Source of the DNA: DASUXY01 sp035301985
GTDB taxonomy: Bacteria > Bacillota > Bacilli > Bacillales > Amphibacillaceae
Length of the DNA: 64,000 bases
Assembly: GCA_035301985.1 (NCBI GenBank)
Contig: DATGTE010000020.1
Span: 1 to 64,000 of the forward strand
Reading direction: 5' to 3'
Positions 25,906 through 35,286 of this stretch are shown here, one piece after another. The notes beneath the pieces are model-generated. The model saw only the letters and a list, made by a program, of their open reading frames with translations. It did not search any database and was not told the origin of the DNA. Position numbers and translations under genes: made by a program. Each line of letters starts with the position of its first letter. The first letter of the stretch is position 1.

Positions 25906-28743
25906 ATGCCACATAACGGTCAAAGTCGTATGGCAAGAAGAAAACAAAAACAAAAAATATCAAAGAAAAAACCATTTTGGAAAAAGCTTCTGTTATCTAT
26001 AGCTGTTGTCTTTCTACTTGCTGGTATCGGAGTTGGTGGAGTGTTTGCTTATTATATTGCAACAGCTCCAAAACTGGACGAAGCATTGTTAAACGACCCA
26101 TTTTCATCGAAGTTTTTTGATAAAGATGGAAATTCTTTTGCTGAACTAGGAGCAGAACAACGAACCAAAATTGAGTACGATGATTTACCTCCCGTATTAA
26201 TCGATGCTGTTATAGCAACAGAGGACTCACGATTTTTCGATCATCCGGGAATCGATTTACAAAGGATTGGTGGGGCAATTGTTGCAAACTTCAAACGAGG
26301 ATTTGGTGCAGAAGGTGCCAGTACGATTACGCAACAAGTTGTTGAAAAGTCATTTTTATCACCTGAGAAATCGATTGAATTAAAAGTTCAAGAACAATGG
26401 CTTGCCCTTCGTCTGGAACGCAAATATTCAAAAGAAGAAATTCTTGAAATGTATTTGAATAAAATCTTTTATGGTAGCGGTGCCTATGGTGTCGCGAAAG
26501 CGTCCCAAATTTACTTTGGTAAAACAGATTTAAATGAATTAACGTTACCCGAAGCTGCTATTTTAGCCGGTTTGCCACAACGTCCGACAGCTTATAATCC
26601 ATTTGAAAATCCTGATTTAACAAAGAAAAGAATGAAAACTGTTTTAGAATTAATGGTTCGACATAATAAAATCAGCGAGCAAGAAGCGAAAGAAGCGATG
26701 GAAATCGATATCGAGTCTCTATTAGTCGAATCTAGACCAGAATCAACAGAATATGAAGCATTTTTACAACAAGTCGATCGGGAAATAAAAGAAAAAGTAA
26801 ATGGTGCTGATATTTATACAGATGGATTAAAAGTATATACAACACTAGATACGAGTGTACAAGACCATGTTGAGTTTTTATTAACGGACAGTGATGATAA
26901 CCCTATCCCCTATCCAGATAGCGAGATGCAGGCAGGAATGACCGTTTTAGATACGTCAACGGGTGCTATTCGTGCGATTGGTGGAAGACGAAATAGTGAG
27001 GGCGTCGATGAATATAACTTTGCGATCCAAGGTGGACAACAACCCGGCTCGACATTTAAACCAATTGTTGCGTATGCTCCGGCAATTGAGTACAACAAAT
27101 GGTCAACTTATCATCAAATCAATGATGACAAACCATATGAAGTCGGTGGAACGAATCCGATAAGAAACTGGAACCGTCAGTATCAAGGGTGGATGAGTGC
27201 TCGTTATGCTTTGACTCACTCCTTGAACGTCCCGACTGTGAAGACGTTGGAAGAAACAGGACTGGATCAAGCGAAAGAATTTGCTGAAGGATTAGGGATT
27301 GAGTTCGCCAATGACAAAATCGATATCCGAGATGCGATTGGCGGTACGGAAACTGTGACCACTCCCCTGCAATTAGCAGGAGCGTACCGGGCTTTCGGTA
27401 ATGAAGGAATATATAATGAGCCCTATGCTGTTACAAAAGTCGAATTCCCTGATGGAAAGGTCGTCGATTTAAAACCAGAACCAGAAGCTGCAATGAGTGA
27501 TTACACAGCCTATATGATTACGGACATGTTGAAGTCAGTAATGGATGAAGGAACAGGAAGAGAAGCAAACATTCCTGATCTACCCGTAGCTGGTAAAACA
27601 GGGACGACAAACTTACAAGATCAATCAGGCAGTCCAGACTCATGGTTTGCCGGTTATACAACCAATTATACGATATCAATTTGGACGGGATATCCGGAAG
27701 AACGAAAACCGTTACCGAATACGAAAATCCCACATGCCTTATTTACAAATACGATGACCGAGATTTCCAAAGACATCGAAACAAAAGACTTTACAAAACC
27801 CGATTCGGTCGTGGAATTACCAATTATTAACGGATCGAATCCACCGGCAGTCGCCTCCCGGAATTCAGAAGGTGGAGTCGTAAACGAATTGTTTGTCAAA
27901 GGGCATGAACCGAATCAACAACCGCGGGAAAGCGTTGATCAATTAGATCCAGTCAACAGCCTGAAGGCAAGTTTTGATGAAGATACCGAATCTATACATG
28001 TGGATTGGAAATACGATAAAGGTGCAGATGTATTCTTTGAAATAAGTGCGAGCATTGATGGTGGTTCGATGAAATTGTTATCTTCGACAGAGGACACATC
28101 GATGGACATGACCGAAGTTGATCCTGAAAAAGACTATACCATTCAAGTCGTCGCGGTTAGCAATAAAGACGATTCGCTCAAAAGTAAACCAGCAACAACA
28201 AAGGTGAAGATGCCAGGTAAGGACGATGAAGACAAGGATGATGACGAAGAGAAGCTCGGTTCTGTATCGAATTTAAATGCGAAATATGTAGCCGACTCCT
28301 CTATTATTGATGTTGCATGGGATTACAATGGTCCTCCTGCTTCCTTTGAGGTTTCTGTAAACGGTCAAGTACAAACCGTTGACTCACAAGGAATTGAAAT
28401 CAGTGGAGCCCAACCGGGCGAAACGTATAAGATTACTGTTACGCCAGTTGGTAAACAAGGAGCTAATCAAGGGGTCAAAGGAGATCCAACAAGCACAAGT
28501 GTGCAAATCCCTGATCAAAATGAAAATGAAGAACCGGATCAAGAGCCAGAACCGGATGAAAATGAAGATCAAGAAGAGCAAAATGATGAGCAAGAACCCG
28601 AAGAAGATCAAGGTGATGGAGAGCAAGAAGAAGAACCAAATGAACCGGAAGAACCGGAGGACGATGCTGAAGACGAAGGCGAAGAAGACAACGAAACTGA
28701 AGATGAACAAGAAGACGATACCGATCAAGAAGATGAGAATTAA
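25906..28743 (+). CDS. ponA: Class A penicillin-binding protein PBP1 (glycosyltransferase/transpeptidase)
   Basis: The 945-residue enzyme polymerises and cross-links peptidoglycan. After a basic cytoplasmic tail and one transmembrane helix (about residues 27-50) comes the GT51 glycosyltransferase domain (EDSRFFDHPGID; GASTITQQ). The transpeptidase domain follows with the active serine in GSTFKP, then SLN and KTGTTN. Two fibronectin-III-like segments follow (about 685-765 and 785-860). The final 75 or so residues are mostly Glu and Asp with Pro, Asn and Gln. The start is ATG 25906, 8 nt after GGAGG; the in-frame codons upstream lack a ribosome site. The acidic tail suggests a high-salt wall environment (inference). 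Confidence 0.96.
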   Translation: MPHNGQSRMARRKQKQKISKKKPFWKKLLLSIAVVFLLAGIGVGGVFAYYIATAPKLDEALLNDPFSSKFFDKDGNSFAELGAEQRTKIEYDDLPPVLIDAVIATEDSRFFDHPGIDLQRIGGAIVANFKRGFGAEGASTITQQVVEKSFLSPEKSIELKVQEQWLALRLERKYSKEEILEMYLNKIFYGSGAYGVAKASQIYFGKTDLNELTLPEAAILAGLPQRPTAYNPFENPDLTKKRMKTVLELMVRHNKISEQEAKEAMEIDIESLLVESRPESTEYEAFLQQVDREIKEKVNGADIYTDGLKVYTTLDTSVQDHVEFLLTDSDDNPIPYPDSEMQAGMTVLDTSTGAIRAIGGRRNSEGVDEYNFAIQGGQQPGSTFKPIVAYAPAIEYNKWSTYHQINDDKPYEVGGTNPIRNWNRQYQGWMSARYALTHSLNVPTVKTLEETGLDQAKEFAEGLGIEFANDKIDIRDAIGGTETVTTPLQLAGAYRAFGNEGIYNEPYAVTKVEFPDGKVVDLKPEPEAAMSDYTAYMITDMLKSVMDEGTGREANIPDLPVAGKTGTTNLQDQSGSPDSWFAGYTTNYTISIWTGYPEERKPLPNTKIPHALFTNTMTEISKDIETKDFTKPDSVVELPIINGSNPPAVASRNSEGGVVNELFVKGHEPNQQPRESVDQLDPVNSLKASFDEDTESIHVDWKYDKGADVFFEISASIDGGSMKLLSSTEDTSMDMTEVDPEKDYTIQVVAVSNKDDSLKSKPATTKVKMPGKDDEDKDDDEEKLGSVSNLNAKYVADSSIIDVAWDYNGPPASFEVSVNGQVQTVDSQGIEISGAQPGETYKITVTPVGKQGANQGVKGDPTSTSVQIPDQNENEEPDQEPEPDENEDQEEQNDEQEPEEDQGDGEQEEEPNEPEEPEDDAEDEGEEDNETEDEQEDDTDQEDEN

Positions 28744-28748
28744 ACGAA

Positions 28749-28789
28749 TAGAGAGGCATACGATTTACAAGTATGCCTCTCTATTTTTT
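28749..28789 (+). terminator. Terminator of ponA
   Basis: TAGAGAGGCATAC and GTATGCCTCTCTA form a 13-bp stem followed by TTTTTT on the plus strand. It also overlaps the end of the convergent nth gene. Confidence 0.93.
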
Positions 28790-29453
28790 AGTTGGTCGAA
28801 CTTTTCCTTTTCTTTCGCATGCGCTTCTTCCCTTCTCTACATAAATGTAATAAGGGACATTCATCACATTGTGGATTTCTTGCTTTACAGTGATAACGGC
28901 CAAAAAAGATAAGTCGGTGGTGTGTGATGCTCCATTCATCTTTCGGTATTTTTTTCATCAATGTTTTTTCCACTTCTAAAACAGAGTCTTTCCACCTACA
29001 AATACCGAGGCGCTTGGCAACACGTTCTACATGTGTATCAACTGCGATTGCCGGCTCATTAAAAGCAACCGATGCGACAACGTTAGCTGTTTTCCGTCCG
29101 ACTCCTGCTAACTTCATCAATTCATCACGATCCGGTGGCACTTCTCCTCCGTATTCATCAATTAAGACGCGACTTAACTTCTGAATCGCTTTAGACTTAT
29201 TTCGATATAACCCAATTGAACGAATATCATTTTGTAACTCTTCTAAAGGTACTGCTACAAAGTCTTCTGGTGTTTTATATTTTTTAAATAAATCACGGGT
29301 AATTTTATTGACATGCACATCTGTAGATTGCGCTGATAATAAAACGGCAATTAATAATTCAAACGGGTTTTCATGACGGAGTTCGCATTGTGCATGCGGG
29401 AACATTTTGCCTATTTCATCTAAACAAAAACGGATTTCCTTCTTGTTTAACAT
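28788..29453 (-). CDS. nth: Endonuclease III (DNA glycosylase/AP lyase)
   Basis: The 221-residue base-excision repair enzyme removes oxidised pyrimidines. The helix-hairpin-helix motif LAGVGRKTANVV and the catalytic Asp segment AVDTHVERVAKRL are present. The C-terminal [4Fe-4S] loop has cysteines in the pattern C-x6-C-x2-C-x5-C (CKARNPQCDECPLLHLC). The start ATG 29453 is 3 nt past the dnaD stop. The order dnaD-nth matches B. subtilis, but ypoC, usually next, is absent. Confidence 0.97.
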   Translation of the reverse strand: MLNKKEIRFCLDEIGKMFPHAQCELRHENPFELLIAVLLSAQSTDVHVNKITRDLFKKYKTPEDFVAVPLEELQNDIRSIGLYRNKSKAIQKLSRVLIDEYGGEVPPDRDELMKLAGVGRKTANVVASVAFNEPAIAVDTHVERVAKRLGICRWKDSVLEVEKTLMKKIPKDEWSITHHRLIFFGRYHCKARNPQCDECPLLHLCREGKKRMRKKRKSSTN

Positions 29454-29456
29454 GAT

Positions 29457-30146
29457 TTAATCTTCTCCCTCTAGCCAATTATAATAAATGGACGTATCTC
29501 TTTTTGCTCGTTTAGGTTGACGAATTGTTTTATGTTTGTGAAAGTTACGACTTGACATTCGTGCTTGTTCAACCGTATGGATCCCTTTCTTTTTCCAAGT
29601 ACGCAGAATACGATCGATATACTTAAAATTTAATTTCCCCATCAAAACAGATTCTCTAAGAGCTGCTTTGATTAAGGCGGGAATCATTTGATCCTCGTCA
29701 AGCCACGTATTGATCATTTCAATTTCAAAAGGAGAAAGTGGACGACCAAATTCCTGTTCAAATAAAATAAAGATCGTACCGTCTCCTGACTGCTTATCCT
29801 CTTCAATAGACTCTTCTTTTGTATATAATTTTTCCCAAAGAGGTTGGAGTGAATAGGCTTCGCTTATTTGTTGATGTTCATTTTCACTTTGTTCAATCGA
29901 TAATATGCCTTGTTGAATGAGTTTACGTAACGTATGGGCACATGTTTTCTCATCGACCGTTAAGTAGGAAACTAATTGTTCGGGGGTCGGAAACGGATTT
30001 CCTTGTAATGAGAAACGGTGAAGTTGCAAAATAACGAGCACCTCGATCTCATTTAACCCCAATGATTTATAATCCGTTAATATTTTCATAGGAATCGTCA
30101 TTTGATCCTCTACAATTTGTTGAATGGGAATGGATTGATTTATCAT
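29457..30146 (-). CDS. dnaD: Primosomal replication protein DnaD
   Basis: The 229-residue protein acts with DnaB and DnaI to load the replicative helicase at origins and restart sites. An N-terminal winged-helix domain (about residues 15-100) precedes a C-terminal DnaD domain (about 130-215) with the characteristic FGRPLSPFEIEMINTWLDE and YIDRILRTWKKKGI. The start is ATG 30146 behind GGGGAGGTG. The gene lies between aspB and nth, as in B. subtilis; a terminator at 30191-30221 separates it from aspB. Confidence 0.96.
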   Translation of the reverse strand: MINQSIPIQQIVEDQMTIPMKILTDYKSLGLNEIEVLVILQLHRFSLQGNPFPTPEQLVSYLTVDEKTCAHTLRKLIQQGILSIEQSENEHQQISEAYSLQPLWEKLYTKEESIEEDKQSGDGTIFILFEQEFGRPLSPFEIEMINTWLDEDQMIPALIKAALRESVLMGKLNFKYIDRILRTWKKKGIHTVEQARMSSRNFHKHKTIRQPKRAKRDTSIYYNWLEGED

Positions 30147-30190
30147 GTAAACACCTCCCCAACAGTATATCATGACTCCATAGATGACAT

Positions 30191-30221
30191 AAAAATCCCT
30201 TGCTCATAAAGCAGCAAGGGA
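30191..30221 (-). terminator. Terminator between aspB and dnaD
   Basis: TCCCTTGCT and AGCAAGGGA pair with a loop of about 8 nt, followed by TTTTTATG on the minus strand. Confidence 0.75.
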
Positions 30222-30287
30222 AGGATTGAAAAGCTTATGGGTGATATGTTTTTCAAGCTTTCATATCTGGTGTGGTCATGACCTTGT

Positions 30288-31472
30288 CTAAACTTTGTGA
30301 TTTACAACAAAACGTTTAATTCTTTTAGCAGCTTCTACTAATAATTCTTTCGAAGTTGCATAAGATAAGCGTACATTGTTAGGTGCTCCAAATCCAGAAC
30401 CGGGTACAATCGCTACCTTCTCCTCTTCAAGTAAAGCACTCGCCCAGTCGTCAGCCGTTTCGAATCCGTTCATAGCTACTGCTTCTTTGACATTAGGAAA
30501 CAAATAAAAGGCACCGCTTGGTTTTCTGCATGAAATTCCTGGGATGTCGATGAGTAATTCATACAATGTGTCCAACCGTTCTGAAAAAACGTTTTGCATT
30601 TCAGTCGTTGCATCGCTCTCCGCTTCATAAGCGGCTAAGGCAGCATATTGAGCGACAGATGTTGGATTTGAAGTAGCATGAGATACATGGTTTGTCATCG
30701 CTTGAATAATTTTTTCTGGACCGGCAGCATAGCCAATGCGCCATCCCGTCATGGAATGAGATTTAGAAACCCCGTTGATTACAATGGTTTGTTCTTTCAA
30801 TTGCGGTGATAGTTGTGCAATCGAAATGTGTTCGTCATCCGTGTAGATCAATTTTTCATAAATTTCATCTGAAACGATAAATATGTCATGCTTTAAGCAA
30901 ACCTTTCCGAGTTCTGTTAATTCTTCTTTATTGTACATCATCCCGGTAGGATTGCTCGGTGAATTAATGATTACAGCCTTCGTATTTTTAGTAATCGCTG
31001 CTTCTAATTGTTCTGCTGTTAATTTAAAGTTATTTTCTTCTTGAGCTTGAACAATGACAGGTTTTGCACCTGCAAGTTTTACTTGTTCGGTATAACTTAC
31101 CCAATAAGGCGCAGGTACAATCACTTCATCTTTTTCATTTAAAATAACTTGAAATAAAGTATATAGTGCATGTTTTGCCCCTGTTGTTACGATGATTTGT
31201 TGCGGGGAATATTGTAATGTATTATCTTCCTTGAATTTTTTAACAATCGCTTGTTTAAGTTTAGGGATTCCACCAGATGGCGTATATTTCGTTAATCCGT
31301 CATCCATCGCTTGTTTAGCTGCCTCGATGATGAATTTAGGTGTGTTAAAGTCTGGCTCTCCAACGCCTAAGCCGATGACATCATGCCCTTCCTCCTGTAA
31401 TTCCTTAGCTTTAGCTGAGATCGCTAATGTTGATGACGGTGTTAAACTTTTCACTCTGTTTGCTAATACCAT
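30288..31472 (-). CDS. aspB: Aspartate aminotransferase (class I, AspB)
   Basis: The 394-residue PLP enzyme interconverts aspartate and 2-oxoglutarate with oxaloacetate and glutamate. The cofactor lysine is in NGVSKSHSMTGWRIGYAAG (about residue 236); other signatures are the N-terminal LGVGEPDFNTP and NSPSNPTG. It has a good AAGGTGG site before ATG 31472. It follows ypmB by 22 nt, and the order ypmB-aspB-dnaD-nth is conserved with B. subtilis. Confidence 0.97.
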   Translation of the reverse strand: MVLANRVKSLTPSSTLAISAKAKELQEEGHDVIGLGVGEPDFNTPKFIIEAAKQAMDDGLTKYTPSGGIPKLKQAIVKKFKEDNTLQYSPQQIIVTTGAKHALYTLFQVILNEKDEVIVPAPYWVSYTEQVKLAGAKPVIVQAQEENNFKLTAEQLEAAITKNTKAVIINSPSNPTGMMYNKEELTELGKVCLKHDIFIVSDEIYEKLIYTDDEHISIAQLSPQLKEQTIVINGVSKSHSMTGWRIGYAAGPEKIIQAMTNHVSHATSNPTSVAQYAALAAYEAESDATTEMQNVFSERLDTLYELLIDIPGISCRKPSGAFYLFPNVKEAVAMNGFETADDWASALLEEEKVAIVPGSGFGAPNNVRLSYATSKELLVEAAKRIKRFVVNHKV

Positions 31473-31494
31473 GATATAAAACCACCTTTAATGT

Positions 31495-32034
31495 TTATTT
31501 AAACATTGGTCGAAAACGATATTGTTCGTAGATTGTCCCGTCATATATGGACAAATAATCGATGATGTAACGACCATTGTTATCTATATATGTCAATTCC
31601 CACATCGGCTCATTTTCAACAATTGCTGGAATCAATTTGATGAATTCACATTCACCACATTGCTTTCTCCACTCTTGTTGAACCGATTGTGCGGAAACAA
31701 TCTCTTGTTGATTGACGATTGTTAATTTTTCATTTGTTTCATCTTGCGGTACGAAAACGATCTTTCTTTCCTTGTCTTTTGTTTGGCCAATAATAACATG
31801 ATAAGCTTGTTCACTATGCGAAAGAATAATGTCGTCAATTTCAACAACATTTGTCTCATTTAAAACGATTTGTTTTGAGTCTTCAAATCCCTCCATTTTA
31901 TTGGATTGAATACTCTTATACAAGAATATACTATATATGACACAAATAACAATGATTATACAACAAATCCAAACAAACCATTTGAGCCAACGAGGGATTG
32001 TTCCTTCTCGAGAAAAAAATTGCTTTTTTTTCAT
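31495..32034 (-). CDS. ypmB: YpmB-like membrane-anchored protein (DUF5590)
   Basis: The 179-residue protein has an N-terminal transmembrane helix (about residues 17-40, WFVWICCIIIVICVIYSIFLY) and an external domain ending in WELTYIDNNGRYIIDYLSIYDG, typical of YpmB/PepSY-like domains. The function is unknown. The ATG overlaps the stop of a 37-codon upstream frame (ATGA), and AAAGGA lies 8 nt upstream inside that frame. Confidence 0.88.
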   Translation of the reverse strand: MKKKQFFSREGTIPRWLKWFVWICCIIIVICVIYSIFLYKSIQSNKMEGFEDSKQIVLNETNVVEIDDIILSHSEQAYHVIIGQTKDKERKIVFVPQDETNEKLTIVNQQEIVSAQSVQQEWRKQCGECEFIKLIPAIVENEPMWELTYIDNNGRYIIDYLSIYDGTIYEQYRFRPMFK

Positions 32035-32144
32035 GAATAAATCCTTTGGTTTTTATTTTTTAATTGCTTTGGTAAGCTCATGAGTGGTCTTTCGATAACG
32101 AGAAGTAAATGTGTGTTTATATGTGAGATTTGACATCTGTACAT
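32031..32144 (-). CDS. 37-codon ORF coupled to ypmB
   Basis: Reading the minus strand from ATG 32144, a GGAGGCG ribosome site sits 5-7 nt upstream. The 37-residue product (MYRCQISHINTHLLLVIERP, then a basic tail) ends with a TGA that overlaps the ypmB start as ATGA. The codon content is not distinctive and I recognise no family. B. subtilis has a small gene, ypmA, in this place, but the sequence does not look like it. It may be a coupled leader peptide or a degenerate gene. Confidence 0.4.
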   Translation of the reverse strand: MYRCQISHINTHLLLVIERPLMSLPKQLKNKNQRIYS

Positions 32145-32301
32145 CTTTTTCGCCTCCAGTAATAACTGTTCCTGTTATCAAATTTTGTCACATATAGCTG
32201 ACGCTTTTTTAGTCTATACTAATCGTGATGTTTTACATGTAATGAAACATTTATTCGAATGCATTATTTCGTTTAACAAAATTTCCTAACCCATATATGT
32301 T

Positions 32302-32337
32302 GTATACTGATGCATCTACGCATCAGTATACTTTTTT
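32302..32337 (+). terminator. Plus-strand terminator-like hairpin downstream of dinG
   Basis: GTATACTGATGC and GCATCAGTATAC form a perfect 12-bp stem with a 6-nt loop, followed by TTTTTT on the plus strand. No plus-strand gene lies upstream. On the minus strand it sits just after the dinG stop, but without a U-tract on that side. Confidence 0.6.
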
Positions 32338-32349
32338 AAGTAAATACAC

Positions 32350-35130
32350 TTAAAACCATTTGTTTGCATGATCGAATAATTCATATGTGGAATCATATAA
32401 AACTGGGACTTCCGGAATCGAATCCAAAAAGAATTTTCCATATTTCGCTTTCTTAATACGTGCATCACATACAAACACAATCCCTCGGTCTCGTGTAGAA
32501 CGAATGAGCCTGCCAAAACCTTGCTTAAATCGGATGACTGCTTGAGGTAATGACAAGTCAAAAAATGCGTTTTTTCCTTGTTCTTTTAACTGTTCTGCTT
32601 TCGCCTCAAAAACAGGGTGATTAGGAGGTTGAAAAGGCAATCTAACAATCATCACACACGATAAATCCTCACCCGGAATATCGATGCCCTCCCAAAATGA
32701 ACTTGTCCCTAAAAGGATTGACCTTTCGAACTTCTGAAAGTTTTTCTTCAATCGGGACCGACTTCCACTGGAAATACCTTGGGCAATCAACACAAATTTA
32801 TCCAAGTCCATTGTTTCCTGTAACAGACTGTGGGATTTTCTTAACATATCATAGGATGTAAATAACACAAGCATCCGGCCATCCGTAATTTCGGCTAATG
32901 AGATAATGGCTTCACATGTCGAATAAATAAAACGATCAGATTGAACATCTGGGAAATCATTCGGAATTAATATTTGTGCTTGTGATTCATATGCAAATGG
33001 TGAAGCAATTTGCTCGGTTAGTAAATCATCTGTATGAAGGCCAAGCTGATCAATCATAAATGAAAAGGAATTTCTCATCGTCAACGTCGCACTCGTTAAA
33101 ATGACACTTTGTTTACATTCAAAAAAGTCGCTTGCGAGACGCTTGGATATGTCGGCGGGTTCATTATATAAATAAACCGAGTTTTTGGCACCGTAAGCTT
33201 CGATTTCGATCCATTTTACATGTGATTGATGATGATCCGTAGCAATAAAAAAGTCTTCCAGATGATCGATAACGAGCTGTAATGAGTCCAAATGCTGATC
33301 TAATTGATTTTGGTCGATTTCATCTACGATATATTCCTCGATGAGCGATAATTCGTGGATCATATCCCGTAAATAAAATGTCAATCGCGTAGCCATTTCT
33401 TTCAAAATAAGCCAACTGTTTTTATTTGTCACTTCCTCATTTAAACGATATTGAATTCTTCCCGTATCACTTAATGAAGTATGTCCATTATGCTGTTCGA
33501 TGACATATTGAAATAATGTTCGAAACAATTCATCGAGTTCATATGTCGCATCGTCATAAAGACTGTCCCATTTAGCTATTGGAAATAAATGTGTTAAGCG
33601 AGCATCATGTTGCAACATATTCGTAACGAACCCTTGATCGATCGAACTCCCTATTTCGTTGATGGCATATAACGTATTGACATAGTCCAACGTATAGCCA
33701 TAATGATGGGATGCAATATCACCGAAATGATGCGCTTCATCCATGATTACTCGTTCATAGCTCGGTAACAATGAATAATCATTCAACATGTCCGTACAAA
33801 GTAGTGCGTGATTTGTTATGATGATCTCTGCTTTTTGTGCCTTCTGTCGCGCTTTTTGGTAAAAAGAATAGCGAAACCAAGGTGAAGATGGGCGCACAGA
33901 TCCTTCAGCTTCAGTGGAAACATTATAAAAAAAGTAATAGCCACTGGGTGGTAAATGAATCTCGTCTACATCTCCTGTTTCCGTTTCCGTCAACCATACT
34001 AAAATAATCGCTTTTGTAAGGGCTAAATCATAATGATTATTTTGTTTAACTGGCGACAGTTCTCTGGCAAATTTCTCCAAACTTAAATAATGTTGCTTTC
34101 CTTTCAATAAAGCAACGTTGAAGGGCCAAGCAATCAACTTTCTTAATAAGGGAATCTCTTCCTCTAGCAATTGACTTTGTAACTGTGTCGTATGCGTACT
34201 GATAACAACCCTTTCGTTCATTTGCAACGCTTCGTAAATCGCAGGAATTAAGTATGCCAATGATTTTCCCGTCCCTGTTCCCGCTTCGATTAACGCATGA
34301 CGATGCATTTGAAAGGCATCAAAAATCATTTCGGACATTTGTCTTTGACCCGTTCTTTTTTCGTAATTCGGAATATGTTTTGCCATCGTTCCCTTCGTTT
34401 CATATATTTGATCCAAATAATCATTGAAGGGAAGTGCAGCCATTTGGTTCACTTCGTCCATTGGATCGGTATGCTTAAAAGCGATTCCTCCAAAAGAAAC
34501 GATATTGTCACATTCAGTTGGCGAAAATGCTAATTCATTCTTACGTTTAATAAACCAATGATGTAAATCAGATATAAACAACGGTTCTAAATTTTGTAAA
34601 TGATGTATCGTCTCATACGGTAACGCATACAACTTTTGTCTCATTTTTAATAAGATTTCCGCGGTCATGTATGCATCTGCTAATGCGCGGTGCGCTTCAT
34701 CATGTTCAATACTTAAATATTCAGCAAGTTGCTCCAATTGAAAACTAGGAGCTTGAGGGAATAGAATTCTTGATAATTCAACGGTATCGATGACAGGATT
34801 AGTCAGCTTTTCCAAGTTTACCGCTGCAAGCTTCGTATTTAAGAACCGCAAATCAAAAGCGACATTATGAGCGACAAAATAGCTATCAGCAAATAAATGG
34901 GCTATTTTAGGTGCAACTTCGGCAAAGGAAGGTGCGAGGCGTACATCTTCATCTGTAATTCCGGTCAGCGAAGTGATGAACGGTGGAATTGATTGGTTAG
35001 GATTAATCAATGTTGAATAGTCTTCAATGATCTCACCATTTTCAATGATGACCATTCCTACCTCAATAATTTGATCCGTTTCCACGGAATGTCCTGTTGT
35101 TTCCAAGTCGATGATGACAAATCGTTCCAT
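32350..35130 (-). CDS. dinG: DinG-type helicase with N-terminal 3'-5' exonuclease domain
   Basis: The 926-residue protein has a DnaQ-like exonuclease domain (about residues 1-165; FVIIDLETTG, then VAHNVAFDLRFL). An XPD-like superfamily 2 helicase follows with Walker A EAGTGTGKSLAYLIP (about 282), the DEAH box MDEAHHFGD and the C-terminal motif GFGRLIRSTRDRG. The layout matches DinG of Bacillus, which acts in DNA repair as a nuclease/helicase. It is monocistronic, transcribed away from panD. Confidence 0.95.
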   Translation of the reverse strand: MERFVIIDLETTGHSVETDQIIEVGMVIIENGEIIEDYSTLINPNQSIPPFITSLTGITDEDVRLAPSFAEVAPKIAHLFADSYFVAHNVAFDLRFLNTKLAAVNLEKLTNPVIDTVELSRILFPQAPSFQLEQLAEYLSIEHDEAHRALADAYMTAEILLKMRQKLYALPYETIHHLQNLEPLFISDLHHWFIKRKNELAFSPTECDNIVSFGGIAFKHTDPMDEVNQMAALPFNDYLDQIYETKGTMAKHIPNYEKRTGQRQMSEMIFDAFQMHRHALIEAGTGTGKSLAYLIPAIYEALQMNERVVISTHTTQLQSQLLEEEIPLLRKLIAWPFNVALLKGKQHYLSLEKFARELSPVKQNNHYDLALTKAIILVWLTETETGDVDEIHLPPSGYYFFYNVSTEAEGSVRPSSPWFRYSFYQKARQKAQKAEIIITNHALLCTDMLNDYSLLPSYERVIMDEAHHFGDIASHHYGYTLDYVNTLYAINEIGSSIDQGFVTNMLQHDARLTHLFPIAKWDSLYDDATYELDELFRTLFQYVIEQHNGHTSLSDTGRIQYRLNEEVTNKNSWLILKEMATRLTFYLRDMIHELSLIEEYIVDEIDQNQLDQHLDSLQLVIDHLEDFFIATDHHQSHVKWIEIEAYGAKNSVYLYNEPADISKRLASDFFECKQSVILTSATLTMRNSFSFMIDQLGLHTDDLLTEQIASPFAYESQAQILIPNDFPDVQSDRFIYSTCEAIISLAEITDGRMLVLFTSYDMLRKSHSLLQETMDLDKFVLIAQGISSGSRSRLKKNFQKFERSILLGTSSFWEGIDIPGEDLSCVMIVRLPFQPPNHPVFEAKAEQLKEQGKNAFFDLSLPQAVIRFKQGFGRLIRSTRDRGIVFVCDARIKKAKYGKFFLDSIPEVPVLYDSTYELFDHANKWF

Positions 35131-35198
35131 AGTAATCCACCTTTTTCATATGGTCAGTACCACTTCATTTAGGCATGTCGAATATATGTAACCGAAAT

Positions 35199-35234
35199 AA
35201 CCCCGCATCACTTACATCAAGTGGAACGGGGATT
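35199..35234 (-). terminator. Terminator after panD
   Basis: AATCCCCGTTCCACTT and AAGTGATGCGGGGTT pair imperfectly on the minus strand, followed by a weak T-run (TTATTTC). It ends the bshA-cca-birA-panBCD gene string. Confidence 0.65.
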
Positions 35235-35286
35235 AAATCGTAGATAATGATCATGAAAGGTATACAAATCAACAAAAATGAGCGCC

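Noticed and set aside
28379..28912. A plus-strand frame of 177 codons inside the ponA tail
   Set aside because: It arises from the repetitive GAA/GAT-rich acidic tail read in another frame, giving Lys/Met-rich low-complexity sequence. The opposite-strand frames there are the same effect.
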